Source of the DNA: MGIIb-O2 sp964003245
Lineage (GTDB): Archaea > Thermoplasmatota > Poseidoniia > Poseidoniales > Thalassarchaeaceae
DNA length: 21,680 nt
Direction: 5' to 3'
Assembly (NCBI GenBank): GCA_964003245.1
Contig: CAXFIU010000022.1
Span: forward strand, 1 to 21,680
Positions within the stretch are counted from its first letter, which is position 1. Each line of letters opens with the position of its first letter. The position numbers and the translations under genes are program-made. The notes under the pieces were generated by a model. It was not told the DNA's origin. It was given only the letters and a program-made list of their open reading frames with translations, and made no database searches. Shown here in pieces: positions 8,001-15,637 of the stretch.

Positions 8001-10307
8001 ATGAATACTAAGCCATTGACCAGTATCATTGTATTATTTACTCTTATTTCTTCAGGATGCTTAGGTATTATTGATGATATTAATAATGATATTGACAAAA
8101 AAATAACTTTAATCGATGGCGAATATCCTCAATTAAACCTCTCTGAACGTATTTATGGTTCTCCAGAGTTAGTTAATTATGATGAATGTGATAATTTATT
8201 GGCAGATCTAAGAAAATCTGTACATGATGAGATGATGGTTCAATTAGATCAGCAATCATACTACCATTGGTCCCCTAGCCCACGAGGATTATGGTTTGAT
8301 GATGTAATGCTTGCAGAGGGGGATGGAATTGCCGAGGCATCTGTTGGCACATCAACATCATCAGATAATCGAGAGGGTGAATTTTCTGGCACTAATAATC
8401 AAGAATCAGGTGTTGATGAAGCTGATTTCATAAAAACGGATGGACATTATGTGTATATGTTAAATGGCAATAAATTCTTGATTATGGGTGTTCCAGAATT
8501 TGGCGAAATAAATTTGGTATCTAATTTGTCGATGCTAGGTACTCCGATGCAAATGATGCTTGAAGGTGATCGTGTGGTCATTACATCCAGTATTAATTAC
8601 TGGAACCTTGAATCAAATCATCCATTACTGGAATTAATGGGGCACGAAGAAAGTTATTCATATTATGACTCTGATAGTACGTTGCGTACTCATACTTATA
8701 CAAGATATGAAAGCCTCGTAATGTATTCTGTTGTTGATATAAGTGATAAAAATAATCCAGTTATAGAGGAAGAATTACTTATTGAGGGTAATTATCACAC
8801 AGCTAGATTGGTAGATGGTACAGTTCGTTCTGTGACTCATCTTTACACATATTTTCAAGGAATTAATACATGGGTTAATCTTCCTGAATATTATTATGAA
8901 ATAGAAGATACTCAAGATAGAATGAATTTATGGAACAGATCATTAAGGGATACAATTAGTTCCAATCAAGAAGAGATTAACTCGTTAACATTGGAAGATT
9001 TTGTTCCTCAAATGTATGTGTTGGGTTCTGATGGCACTTATTCTACAATTCCAACATACTCTGATGACTGTAGCGAGTTTTCAGCTAGCCAGAATTCATC
9101 AGTGCGTGGATTAACAACAATAATGACTATGAAATTATTAGGTGAAGAAACAGAGTTTGAGATAGATCATATTACATCTCGTTGGGCTCATGTCTATTCT
9201 TCGGGAAATACTCTATTATTAGCTGAGCCAGTTGCAGACTGGTGGTGGTTTTGGAGAAATAATGATTTTGAAGATGCTACAAACATCCATGCATTTGATA
9301 TTTCAGACAGTAATTCAACATCTTATCTAGGCTCGGGAAGGGTTTCTGGGACTGTTCAAGACCAATTCTCGATGAGTGAGTTTCAAGGCTCGATAAGAAT
9401 CGCTTCAACTTCTGATGCCTGGGGAAGATGGTGGTTAGATGGTGAATTAGATGAGAATGGAGAGCCTATTTTCACAGGTCCTTCCAACCAAGTGACAATT
9501 CTTCATCATGAAGGAGAAGACTGTTTAATGTCACCTTGTAATTCTTTAGTTCAGGTTGGAATAGTCGAGAATATTGCACCTAATGAAACAATTTGGAGTG
9601 CTAGATTTATTGGAGACAGAGGATATCTTGTAACATTCGAGAATATCGATCCACTATGGGTTATTGATTTATCAAATCCATTTGAACCTACTATTCTTGG
9701 AGAGTTAGAAGTTCCTGGAGTATCTACTTATATTCACCCAGTAAACGAAAACACATTGTTGACTATTGGGATTGGACCCGGTGAAGATGGTTTAGGTCTA
9801 GATTGGTCTACTACACAGATTTCTCTTTTCGATGTAAGTGATCCAACTAATCCTACTCTGGCCGATTCAATGCCAATATCTCCTGCTTATACTGACGAGA
9901 ATTGCGCAGATATTCGTAATTGTGGCTGGTCATGGTCATGGTCTGAAGCCACATATGAACACAAAGCTTTCACATATTGGGCTCCTGAAGATTTGCTTGC
10001 AATTCCCCTATCAACATACCGATACATTCCTAATGATGATTCACCATACTATAATTATGAATATATATCATTACTCAAATTAATCAATGTTGACATTGAA
10101 AATTTAAGTCTTTCCAGTCATGGAGAAGTTGATCATTCAGAATTCTATAATGCTGAGGACGATTGGTGGTATTATGGTTCAACTAGCATTCGTCGTTCAA
10201 TATTTATGGGAGACCATATCTATGCATTCTCTTCTCTTGGAGTTACAGTTCATAATACCTCTGAAATGTCTCTGACTGATGAATTACTAATACCTGGTCA
10301 AGATTAG
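8001..10307 (+). CDS. Beta-propeller domain lipoprotein (PF09826-like)
   Basis: A surface-anchored protein of 768 residues from ATG 8001. The N-terminus is a lipoprotein signal: K4, a hydrophobic core (SIIVLFTLIS), then SSGC with Cys20 as the lipid-bearing residue. A GTG at 7989 would add four residues and give a worse signal, so ATG is preferred. The NNQESGVDEADFIKTDG segment, about 145 residues in, is the hallmark of the 'beta propeller' family PF09826, followed by repeated blades with 'VVDISDKNNPV', 'AFDISDSNST', 'VIDLSNPFEP' and 'LFDVSDPTNP' strands. The 'HKAFTYWAPEDLLAIPLS' block near the C-terminus also fits. The mature protein is rich in Asp, Glu, Trp and Tyr. The function of the family is not established; binding a ligand or a polymer at the cell surface is inference. 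Its stop lies 2 bases from that of pyrC. Confidence 0.85.
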   Translation: MNTKPLTSIIVLFTLISSGCLGIIDDINNDIDKKITLIDGEYPQLNLSERIYGSPELVNYDECDNLLADLRKSVHDEMMVQLDQQSYYHWSPSPRGLWFDDVMLAEGDGIAEASVGTSTSSDNREGEFSGTNNQESGVDEADFIKTDGHYVYMLNGNKFLIMGVPEFGEINLVSNLSMLGTPMQMMLEGDRVVITSSINYWNLESNHPLLELMGHEESYSYYDSDSTLRTHTYTRYESLVMYSVVDISDKNNPVIEEELLIEGNYHTARLVDGTVRSVTHLYTYFQGINTWVNLPEYYYEIEDTQDRMNLWNRSLRDTISSNQEEINSLTLEDFVPQMYVLGSDGTYSTIPTYSDDCSEFSASQNSSVRGLTTIMTMKLLGEETEFEIDHITSRWAHVYSSGNTLLLAEPVADWWWFWRNNDFEDATNIHAFDISDSNSTSYLGSGRVSGTVQDQFSMSEFQGSIRIASTSDAWGRWWLDGELDENGEPIFTGPSNQVTILHHEGEDCLMSPCNSLVQVGIVENIAPNETIWSARFIGDRGYLVTFENIDPLWVIDLSNPFEPTILGELEVPGVSTYIHPVNENTLLTIGIGPGEDGLGLDWSTTQISLFDVSDPTNPTLADSMPISPAYTDENCADIRNCGWSWSWSEATYEHKAFTYWAPEDLLAIPLSTYRYIPNDDSPYYNYEYISLLKLINVDIENLSLSSHGEVDHSEFYNAEDDWWYYGSTSIRRSIFMGDHIYAFSSLGVTVHNTSEMSLTDELLIPGQD

Positions 10308-10309
10308 AA

Positions 10310-11674
10310 TTATTTGAATCTCAAAACTCTACCAGTACTTCCTGGAAGTGCCACAGGGCTGCCTCTGAGACCTCCTCCTAACTCACGTTTGTGGACAATA
10401 TTACCATCGACAATTGTGTACATAGGCCATCCTGTTAGTTCCATACCAGCATATGGCGTCCAACCAACTCTTGTCCATGTATCAGAATCTTGAATTACTC
10501 TATGATTTTCTAAGTCAACTAAGGTCAAGTCACCGTCAAATCCTTCGATTAATGACCCTTTATTTTGTATTCCATAGACTTTTGCAGGTCCTGCACACAT
10601 CCATTTTACAACATCAGAAACAGAACACCTCCCCTCTTTAGCATGTGTAAGCATTAGAGGAAGTGATGTTTCTACACCTGGCATTCCAGCGGGTGCATTT
10701 GGGAATCCAACAGATTTTGCATCTAGAGTGTGTGGGGCATGATCAGTAACTATACAGTCAATTGTTCCGTCTTTGAGTCTACTCCACAGCTTTTCTTTAT
10801 CTTCTGTATATCGGATTGGAGGATTCATCAAGGCTCTAACTCCTAACCTTTCGACATCATCTTGATCAAAAGTAAGATGTTGCGTGCAAACTTCTGTTGT
10901 GATTAGGTCTCCTTTATTTGATGCTAACCAGTCTGCTTCTTTTCCACTTGTTAAATGAACAATATGTAAACGATGGGAATGGTCCTTTGCTAAAGCAGCA
11001 GCTCTTTTCGTAGCAATTAGAGCACATTCAATATCTCTACATTCTGCATGTGCAGAAATATCTGTGCGATGTTTGAATTTAGAGATTCTTGATTGTAATC
11101 TTTCCTCATCCTCTGCATGTGTAGCAATAATTCCTCCTGTATTCGCAAAAATTTCTTCCAAATGCTTTTGTTCATGAACTAGTAAATCTCCGGTACTACT
11201 TCCCATGAATATTTTAATTCCACAAACTCCATCCATTCCCTGTACACTTTGTAAGTCAGAAACGTTGTTTGTTGTGGCTCCAATGAAGAATCCATGATGC
11301 GTCACTGCCTTTTTTGCAGCCGAAGCAATTTTTGCTTCCAGAGCTAAACGATTGGTAGCATTAGGGGACGTATTTGGCATATCTAAAAATGAGGTAATTC
11401 CTCCTGCAGCCGCAGCCCTACTTCCACTTTCTAGATCTTCTTTCTCAGGATTTCCTGGATCTCTGAAGTGTACATGTGGATCTATTGCGCCAGGCAACAA
11501 GTGCAATCCGGTAGCATCTATCACTAATTCTCCTGTCTCTGGATTTAGACCTCCTAAAGGTGCTATAGTTTTGATTGAACCATTACTAACACGAAGGTCC
11601 CCTTCAACAATCCTGTTGGGAAGTACCATCATCGCATTTCGTACTAGTAATCTGCCGTTCATAGTGCTCTCCAT
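10310..11674 (-). CDS. pyrC: Dihydroorotase
   Basis: A 454-residue amidohydrolase that cyclises N-carbamoyl-aspartate to dihydroorotate, step three of pyrimidine synthesis. Metal-site residues are visible: H67 and H69 in DPHVHFRDPG, K154 (carboxylated lysine, in GIKIFMGSS), H185 (ATHAED), H239 (HIVHLTSG) and the catalytic D310 in TDHAPHT. The FRDPG and 'DMPNTSPNAT' segments favour dihydroorotase over allantoinase or hydantoinase, though the latter are close relatives. Length fits type I enzymes. ATG 11674 is used; an in-frame ATG at 11662 (MNGRLLVRN) is equally possible. No other pyr gene is in the window, so it stands alone here, diverging from the tRNA/radA side. Confidence 0.9.
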   Translation of the reverse strand: MESTMNGRLLVRNAMMVLPNRIVEGDLRVSNGSIKTIAPLGGLNPETGELVIDATGLHLLPGAIDPHVHFRDPGNPEKEDLESGSRAAAAGGITSFLDMPNTSPNATNRLALEAKIASAAKKAVTHHGFFIGATTNNVSDLQSVQGMDGVCGIKIFMGSSTGDLLVHEQKHLEEIFANTGGIIATHAEDEERLQSRISKFKHRTDISAHAECRDIECALIATKRAAALAKDHSHRLHIVHLTSGKEADWLASNKGDLITTEVCTQHLTFDQDDVERLGVRALMNPPIRYTEDKEKLWSRLKDGTIDCIVTDHAPHTLDAKSVGFPNAPAGMPGVETSLPLMLTHAKEGRCSVSDVVKWMCAGPAKVYGIQNKGSLIEGFDGDLTLVDLENHRVIQDSDTWTRVGWTPYAGMELTGWPMYTIVDGNIVHKRELGGGLRGSPVALPGSTGRVLRFK

Positions 11675-11744
11675 ATTCTCGGGTTAACTGACACCACATG
11701 ACTGTTATCATATGTAAATGTGCAAAAATCTTTCTAGACGTCTT

Positions 11745-11752
11745 CAAATAAG
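11745..11752 (+). promoter_or_regulatory. TATA-like box of the tRNA gene
   Basis: CAAATAAG lies about 23-27 bases before the first base of the mature tRNA (11772), the usual distance between an archaeal TATA box and its start site. It is only a moderate match to consensus. Confidence 0.35.
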
Positions 11753-11771
11753 TAAGGCCTCAGGGCAGGCT

Positions 11772-11849
11772 ATCGAGTTGGAGTAGTCAGGTTATCTCAC
11801 GAGGCTCATAACCTCGGGACCGGTGGTTCAAATCCACCACTCGATACCA
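11772..11849 (+). tRNA. tRNA-Met (anticodon CAT), initiator-like, CCA encoded
   Basis: The cloverleaf folds by eye: acceptor stem ATCGAGT (11772-11778) with ACTCGAT (11839-11845), three-pair D stem GAG/CTC (11781-11783, 11796-11798), anticodon stem CGAGG/CCTCG around loop CTCATAA (anticodon CAT at 11806-11808), five-base variable loop, T stem GGTGG/CCACC around TTCAAAT, discriminator A11846 and an encoded CCA. There is no intron. The first pair is A1:U72, a mark of archaeal initiator tRNA, and the D arm looks initiator-like. However, the anticodon stem has A29:U41 where initiators have three G:C pairs in a row, so elongator Met or the Ile(CAT) species, modified after transcription, cannot be ruled out. 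Confidence 0.88.
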
Positions 11850-11866
11850 AAATTGAAAATAAAGTG

Positions 11867-11915
11867 AAAGTGAAAAAAAGGCTAACTGATAGGCTGATAT
11901 AGTTTTTTTCACTTT
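11867..11915. terminator. 13-base perfect inverted repeat after the tRNA
   Basis: AAAGTGAAAAAAA (11867-11879) and TTTTTTTCACTTT (11903-11915) are exact reverse complements with a 23-base loop. The right arm gives a run of seven T on the plus strand, which suits archaeal termination after the tRNA; the left arm would give the same on the minus strand. It could also be an operator or a structure in the radA leader. It ends 73 bases before the radA ATG. Confidence 0.45.
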
Positions 11916-11979
11916 TATTTTATACAAGGGGTCTTTCATTTATTCATATACCTTCTAACATTCCCAAGTTATGTAAACA

Positions 11980-11983
11980 GGTG
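11980..11983 (+). promoter_or_regulatory. Ribosome binding site of radA
   Basis: GGTG, within AGGTGATAAG, complements the 3' end of archaeal 16S rRNA and sits 5 bases before the ATG at 11989. A TATA-like TTTATTCATATA at 11939-11950 would start a transcript near 11975, so radA seems to have a short leader with a Shine-Dalgarno site. Confidence 0.45.
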
Positions 11984-11988
11984 ATAAG

Positions 11989-12990
11989 ATGACGAAGAAA
12001 ACGGCTAGTGAAAATGTTGATGAAAATGAAATTACAATAGATATAGATGAACCAGAGATGACTATAGAAGATCTTCCAGGTGTTGGTCCAGCTACAGCCG
12101 AAAAACTCAGAGAAGCAGGTTTTGAAGAGTTATTGGCGATCGCAGTCATGAGTCCTATGGAATTAGCTGAACAGGCAGAGTTAGGTGAAGCAGTATCTTC
12201 AAAAATAATTCAAGCGGCTAAGAAATTAGCAAATATAGGCGGATTTATTAGTGGTAATGCATTATTAGAACGACGTAAAACAGTCCAAAAATTAACTTCA
12301 GGTACTTCAGCAATGGATGAATTATTGGGGGGTGGTTTTGAAACACAATCAATTTGCGAGGTATTCGGTGAATTTGGAAGTGGTAAAACACAAATTGGAC
12401 ACCAGTTAGCAGTAAATACAATACTTCCTACATCCCAAGGAGGATTAAACGGTGAAGTGTTTTATATTGATACTGAAGATACATTTAGGCCTGAAAGAAT
12501 AGCACAAATGGCAGAAGCAGTTGGCATGGATCCGCAAGATGCTTTAGATAGAATTCATGTGGCTCGTGCATACAACTCAGCCCATCAGATGTTACTTGTA
12601 GATGAGATTAAAAGAATGGCAAAATCAATTGATGTTAAGTTAGTAATTGTAGATTCTCTAACTAGTCATTTCCGTGCAGAATTCGTAGGTAGAGGGATGT
12701 TAGCTTCAAGACAACAGAAATTAAACAAACACCTGAAAGAACTAAAACAATTATCAGATGTTCAAAATGCTCTAGTACTTGTAACAAATCAAGTAATGTC
12801 AAATCCTGCAGCATTATGGGGTGATCCCACTAAAGCAATCGGAGGCCATATCGTAGGCCATGCAAGCACATTCCGTCTCTATCTGAGAAAATCAAAGGGT
12901 GGTCGACGTATTGCGCGTCTCATTGACAGCCCTAACCTTCCAGAAGGAGAAGCGGTCTTTACCGTGACAGCCGAAGGTCTGAAAGATTGA
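11989..12990 (+). CDS. radA: DNA repair and recombination protein RadA
   Basis: The archaeal RecA/Rad51 recombinase, 333 residues, which forms filaments on single-stranded DNA and drives strand exchange. An acidic N-terminal tail (to about residue 24) leads into a helix-hairpin-helix domain (EDLPGVGPATAEKLREAGF, 27-45). The linker GGFISGNALLERRK (84-97) carries the F86 polymerisation motif; its last position is Gly rather than Ala, as I recall for haloarchaeal RadA too. The ATPase core has Walker A GEFGSGKT (127-134), Walker B LVIVD (208-212), and the L2 region NQVMSNPAALWGDPTKAIGG. Length and layout are typical of full RadA rather than RadB. It is expected to be an essential housekeeping gene; it has its own ribosome site and a hairpin across its stop codon. 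Confidence 0.96.
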   Translation: MTKKTASENVDENEITIDIDEPEMTIEDLPGVGPATAEKLREAGFEELLAIAVMSPMELAEQAELGEAVSSKIIQAAKKLANIGGFISGNALLERRKTVQKLTSGTSAMDELLGGGFETQSICEVFGEFGSGKTQIGHQLAVNTILPTSQGGLNGEVFYIDTEDTFRPERIAQMAEAVGMDPQDALDRIHVARAYNSAHQMLLVDEIKRMAKSIDVKLVIVDSLTSHFRAEFVGRGMLASRQQKLNKHLKELKQLSDVQNALVLVTNQVMSNPAALWGDPTKAIGGHIVGHASTFRLYLRKSKGGRRIARLIDSPNLPEGEAVFTVTAEGLKD

Positions 12991-13009
12991 TTTTAGACCT
13001 CGGCTTGTC
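12966..13009. terminator. Hairpin spanning the radA stop codon
   Basis: GACAGCCGAAGGTCT (12966-12980) pairs with AGACCTCGGCTTGTC (12995-13009) if one base is bulged on each side, giving about 14 pairs around a 14-base loop that holds the radA TGA. The loop ends in TTTT. The M3 peptidase gene ends 7 bases further on, so the same hairpin lies at the 3' end of both convergent messages. A role in termination or 3'-end protection is inference. Confidence 0.45.
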
Positions 13010-13016
13010 CGACTAT

Positions 13017-14717
13017 TTATTTCATTTCAGACATTGCAACTTTGACTTCTTCAATCAATGAATTGAGATGCTTTTCATCGAAACCAAGTTTTAATTCAGC
13101 TGCTGCAAACAAATCCGGCAAAGTCTTTGTATTCCCTAATTCCATTGCATTAGAATAGTCTTTTAATGCCTTTTCAGGATTATTTCTATGAGTTTGCCAA
13201 AGTTGTAATGCGCCTAATTGTGCTATGCCATATTCCACATAATAGAATGGTACTCCATACAAATGCCCTTGTTGTTGCCAAGATAATTCACGGAATTTCT
13301 CATTACCTGACCAATTCATATTTGAACCAAATTTATCTCTGAGTGCCAACCAATATTCTTTCCTTTCCTCCCTCGTATGATTTGGATTAGAATATATCCA
13401 ATGCTGGAATGCATCTATTGTAGCAATCCATGGTAGTAAGTATACTACTCCTTCTAAATGAGACATTTTGGCTCTATTCACCTCGTTACTATTTTCATAG
13501 AAAATTCCCCATTCATCCTGAGTCAATAATTCCATTGACATTGATGCAACTTCTGCGAACTCTATTGGATAGTTTCTTTCATCAATTAAATCTAAATGAC
13601 CACAGTAAAGTGAATGGAAAGCATGTCCTGATTCATGGATCATAGTTTCCAAATCTCCTTGTAAACCTGCTGCATTCATGAATATAAATGGAACTCGGCT
13701 TTTCTCTAAGTAATACTGATACCCACCTGGTGCTTTGCCCTTTCTAGTCTCTAAATCTAATGTATCCATCTCTACTAATTTATCAAATTTATTTCCTAAA
13801 TCTTTTGACATATTATGGAATAACTGAGATAATTTTGTCACCATCTCTTGTACCGAATCAAATGGTTTAAGAGGGCTTTTTCCATTAATATCAGGGCCAC
13901 TTCCTGACTTTTCATTAACATCCCAAGGCGACAATTTCTCTAAACCAAAAGCGATGCGCCTCTTCTCATTTATATCGTTAATAATAGGCATACACACCTT
14001 CTCAATTGAATCATGGAATATCAAACAATCTTCTACAGAGTAGTCAAATCGATGCATGGCTTTGAACATATAATCTGTATAGGTGCTAAATCCCGCATTA
14101 AGAGCAATTTGATGCCGTATTTTTACTAATTCATCAAATATCTCCGACAGTTCTTCTGAATCCTCCATCCATCTATTGACCATCGACTTCCAAGCTTTTT
14201 CTCTTTTTTTCCTATCATTTGATTCTAAGAAAGCCTTCATTTCGGGAAAGGTTCTTTCTTTACCTTCAAATTCAACAGTCATTGCTCCAGTAATCCCTTG
14301 AGCCTTCGTAACAAGTTTAGTTTGTTCAACGCCAAGTGGTATATTTTCTGTTCTAAATATTTCAATATCTGAAATTATTCCCCTAATCATCAAGTTATAT
14401 CTTTCTGGTAAATTCTCAAGTTCAGGATGTTCAGCAATTCTTCTATTTAGAGAATCAGAGAACTCAGAAAGCTTCGGCCTAATATTTTCCACGAAATGTA
14501 GAAAGTCATTCTTTTTCTTTTCATTTTCAGTGTCACAAGTCATTCCAATATAGAGTAACGCGCCAGTCTCAGAAATATGTTCTGCAAGATTTGAAGAATC
14601 TGCTATCACCTTCTCTAGACAATTTGAACAGGTTAATTTTCTTTCGAGTAAGTCATTGACATAAGGTTCAATATTTTCCCATTTAGAAGCATCAAAATCA
14701 ACTGGAACAAATGACAA
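13017..14717 (-). CDS. M3 family oligoendopeptidase (PepF/Thimet-like)
   Basis: A 566-residue cytosolic zinc peptidase expected to cut short peptides. The HExxH site is H361-E362-S-G-H365 in MIHESGHAFHSLY, and the third ligand is most likely E389 in EFAEVASMSMELL. The long helical region before it and the C-terminal 'GVPFYYVEYGIAQLGALQLW' block are typical of the PepF/M3 group, as is the length. No signal peptide. The start is TTG at 14717: an in-frame TAA lies directly before it, the next in-frame ATG is far inside, and GAGGTGA at 14722-14728 provides a strong ribosome site. That site includes the stop codon of the upstream small zinc-protein gene, so the two are probably translated in a coupled way. 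Confidence 0.9.
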   Translation of the reverse strand: MSFVPVDFDASKWENIEPYVNDLLERKLTCSNCLEKVIADSSNLAEHISETGALLYIGMTCDTENEKKKNDFLHFVENIRPKLSEFSDSLNRRIAEHPELENLPERYNLMIRGIISDIEIFRTENIPLGVEQTKLVTKAQGITGAMTVEFEGKERTFPEMKAFLESNDRKKREKAWKSMVNRWMEDSEELSEIFDELVKIRHQIALNAGFSTYTDYMFKAMHRFDYSVEDCLIFHDSIEKVCMPIINDINEKRRIAFGLEKLSPWDVNEKSGSGPDINGKSPLKPFDSVQEMVTKLSQLFHNMSKDLGNKFDKLVEMDTLDLETRKGKAPGGYQYYLEKSRVPFIFMNAAGLQGDLETMIHESGHAFHSLYCGHLDLIDERNYPIEFAEVASMSMELLTQDEWGIFYENSNEVNRAKMSHLEGVVYLLPWIATIDAFQHWIYSNPNHTREERKEYWLALRDKFGSNMNWSGNEKFRELSWQQQGHLYGVPFYYVEYGIAQLGALQLWQTHRNNPEKALKDYSNAMELGNTKTLPDLFAAAELKLGFDEKHLNSLIEEVKVAMSEMK

Positions 14718-14721
14718 TTAC

Positions 14722-14728
14722 TCACCTC
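14722..14728 (-). promoter_or_regulatory. Ribosome binding site deciding the TTG start of the M3 peptidase
   Basis: On the minus strand the sequence reads GAGGTGA-GTAA-TTG. The GAGGTGA is a near-full match to the archaeal anti-Shine-Dalgarno sequence, and its TGA is the stop codon of the small upstream gene. The four-base gap to TTG makes TTG the natural start. Confidence 0.6.
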
Positions 14729-14970
14729 TTATTGATAGATTTAGGGCCAACAGGTAAGTGGTATTCATCACGAGAATATTTAGCAAGTTTCCAGACATTA
14801 ACAGCATTTTGTACCTTTTCTCTTATTGCTTCCAAATCTGGGTGATCAGGGTTTTCCTGTTGAATCCAACAAGAAGTGCAGTATCTTTTCCTTCTATAAT
14901 CAAGATAGTTTCCTGGAGTACAAACTATTCCACAATATGAGCAATTTCTGTAGCCATAGTACTTCGCCAT
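14722..14970 (-). CDS. Small zinc-binding CxxC protein, 82 residues
   Basis: An 82-residue protein with two cysteine pairs, C10-x2-C13 and C31-x2-C34, about 17 residues apart, plus a lone C17. This is the pattern of a zinc ribbon or a treble-clef finger. The stretch between and after is rich in Tyr, Arg and Lys (YLDYRRKRY), so contact with nucleic acid is possible but unproven. The C-terminal half is a predicted helix (EAIREKVQNAVNVWKLAKYS) and a polar tail. No known family is recognised with confidence. ATG 14970 is clear; a TATA-like stretch on the minus strand at about 14994-15005 would give a nearly leaderless message. The gene's stop is inside the ribosome site of the M3 peptidase gene, implying joint expression. 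Confidence 0.75.
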   Translation of the reverse strand: MAKYYGYRNCSYCGIVCTPGNYLDYRRKRYCTSCWIQQENPDHPDLEAIREKVQNAVNVWKLAKYSRDEYHLPVGPKSINKR

Positions 14971-15035
14971 AATATCTCTATTCTGTGCTCAGGTATTTTA
15001 CATATCAGTTTGTCCCTCTAAATACTTCCTTTAGA

Positions 15036-15581
15036 TTATACATTAGATGAAATTAGATGTAAAAGAAAACATTCTTCTAATGATTTTTCTTCGTTAATAT
15101 CATTTTCATATTCTATTCTTTTTAGCCCTTTTAACGTAGGTTTTGGTCTTTGTGTAATCAAAGATCCATTCATGCGTTCAATTAGATTATTGGCTTCTAA
15201 ATCATGTAAATTATATATTTCACGATTGACATTATTTTCATCAATATTTTTACTTACTTGTATTTCAGGAAGCCTTACAATCCATGCAGAAGGATCTTGA
15301 TTCCTAATTCCTGCATTTTCGAATGCTATTCTAACTTGATGAGTTCCTGAAATAATTCTTAGAAATTCGGCATCCGGACTATTTGCAACCATTTTTCCTT
15401 TCATTTGATTTCTTTTCATAGAATACCAAGCAGTCCAAAGATGTTTTTCACTTGCTGCAACTTCAAAAGCTAATAGCAACCAATTATCATCCGGTCTTAG
15501 GTTATTAAAAGATGATAAAATTTCTTTGAAATCTTTTATTTCTGTATCAAATTTGATTCCCCATGCTGGGAACCATGGCAT
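15036..15581 (-). CDS. Cgi121-like subunit of the KEOPS complex
   Basis: About 181 residues resembling Cgi121 (human TPRKB), the KEOPS subunit that recruits tRNA for the t6A modification of ANN-decoding tRNAs. With numbering from the upstream GTG 15596, the core is FEVAASEKHLWTAWYSMKR (44-62; cf. 'xxxKEHLLSAxxxAxRA'), PDAEFLRIISGTHQVRIAF (74-92; cf. 'ExLLYLSGxRQIxxAL') and ENAGIR (93-98). Archaeal members are usually about 150 residues; this one has a C-terminal extension that looks helical. ATG 15581 is preferred (MPWFPAWGIKFD begins the first strand); GTG 15596 would add five residues. It follows the Hel308 gene on the same strand with a gap of about 40-55 bases. The other KEOPS subunits are not in this window. 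The call rests on motif memory, so moderate confidence. Confidence 0.72.
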   Translation of the reverse strand: MPWFPAWGIKFDTEIKDFKEILSSFNNLRPDDNWLLLAFEVAASEKHLWTAWYSMKRNQMKGKMVANSPDAEFLRIISGTHQVRIAFENAGIRNQDPSAWIVRLPEIQVSKNIDENNVNREIYNLHDLEANNLIERMNGSLITQRPKPTLKGLKRIEYENDINEEKSLEECFLLHLISSNV

Positions 15582-15637
15582 CTGGTCTCGACTCACTGTA
15601 TTCGGGATGGGCTTTAATTCAATAATGATTCTAATAA

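Noticed and set aside
11352..11687. A 111-residue plus-strand frame opposite pyrC
   Set aside because: It lies over the conserved HVHFRDPG-coding part of dihydroorotase and has no promoter or domain of its own.
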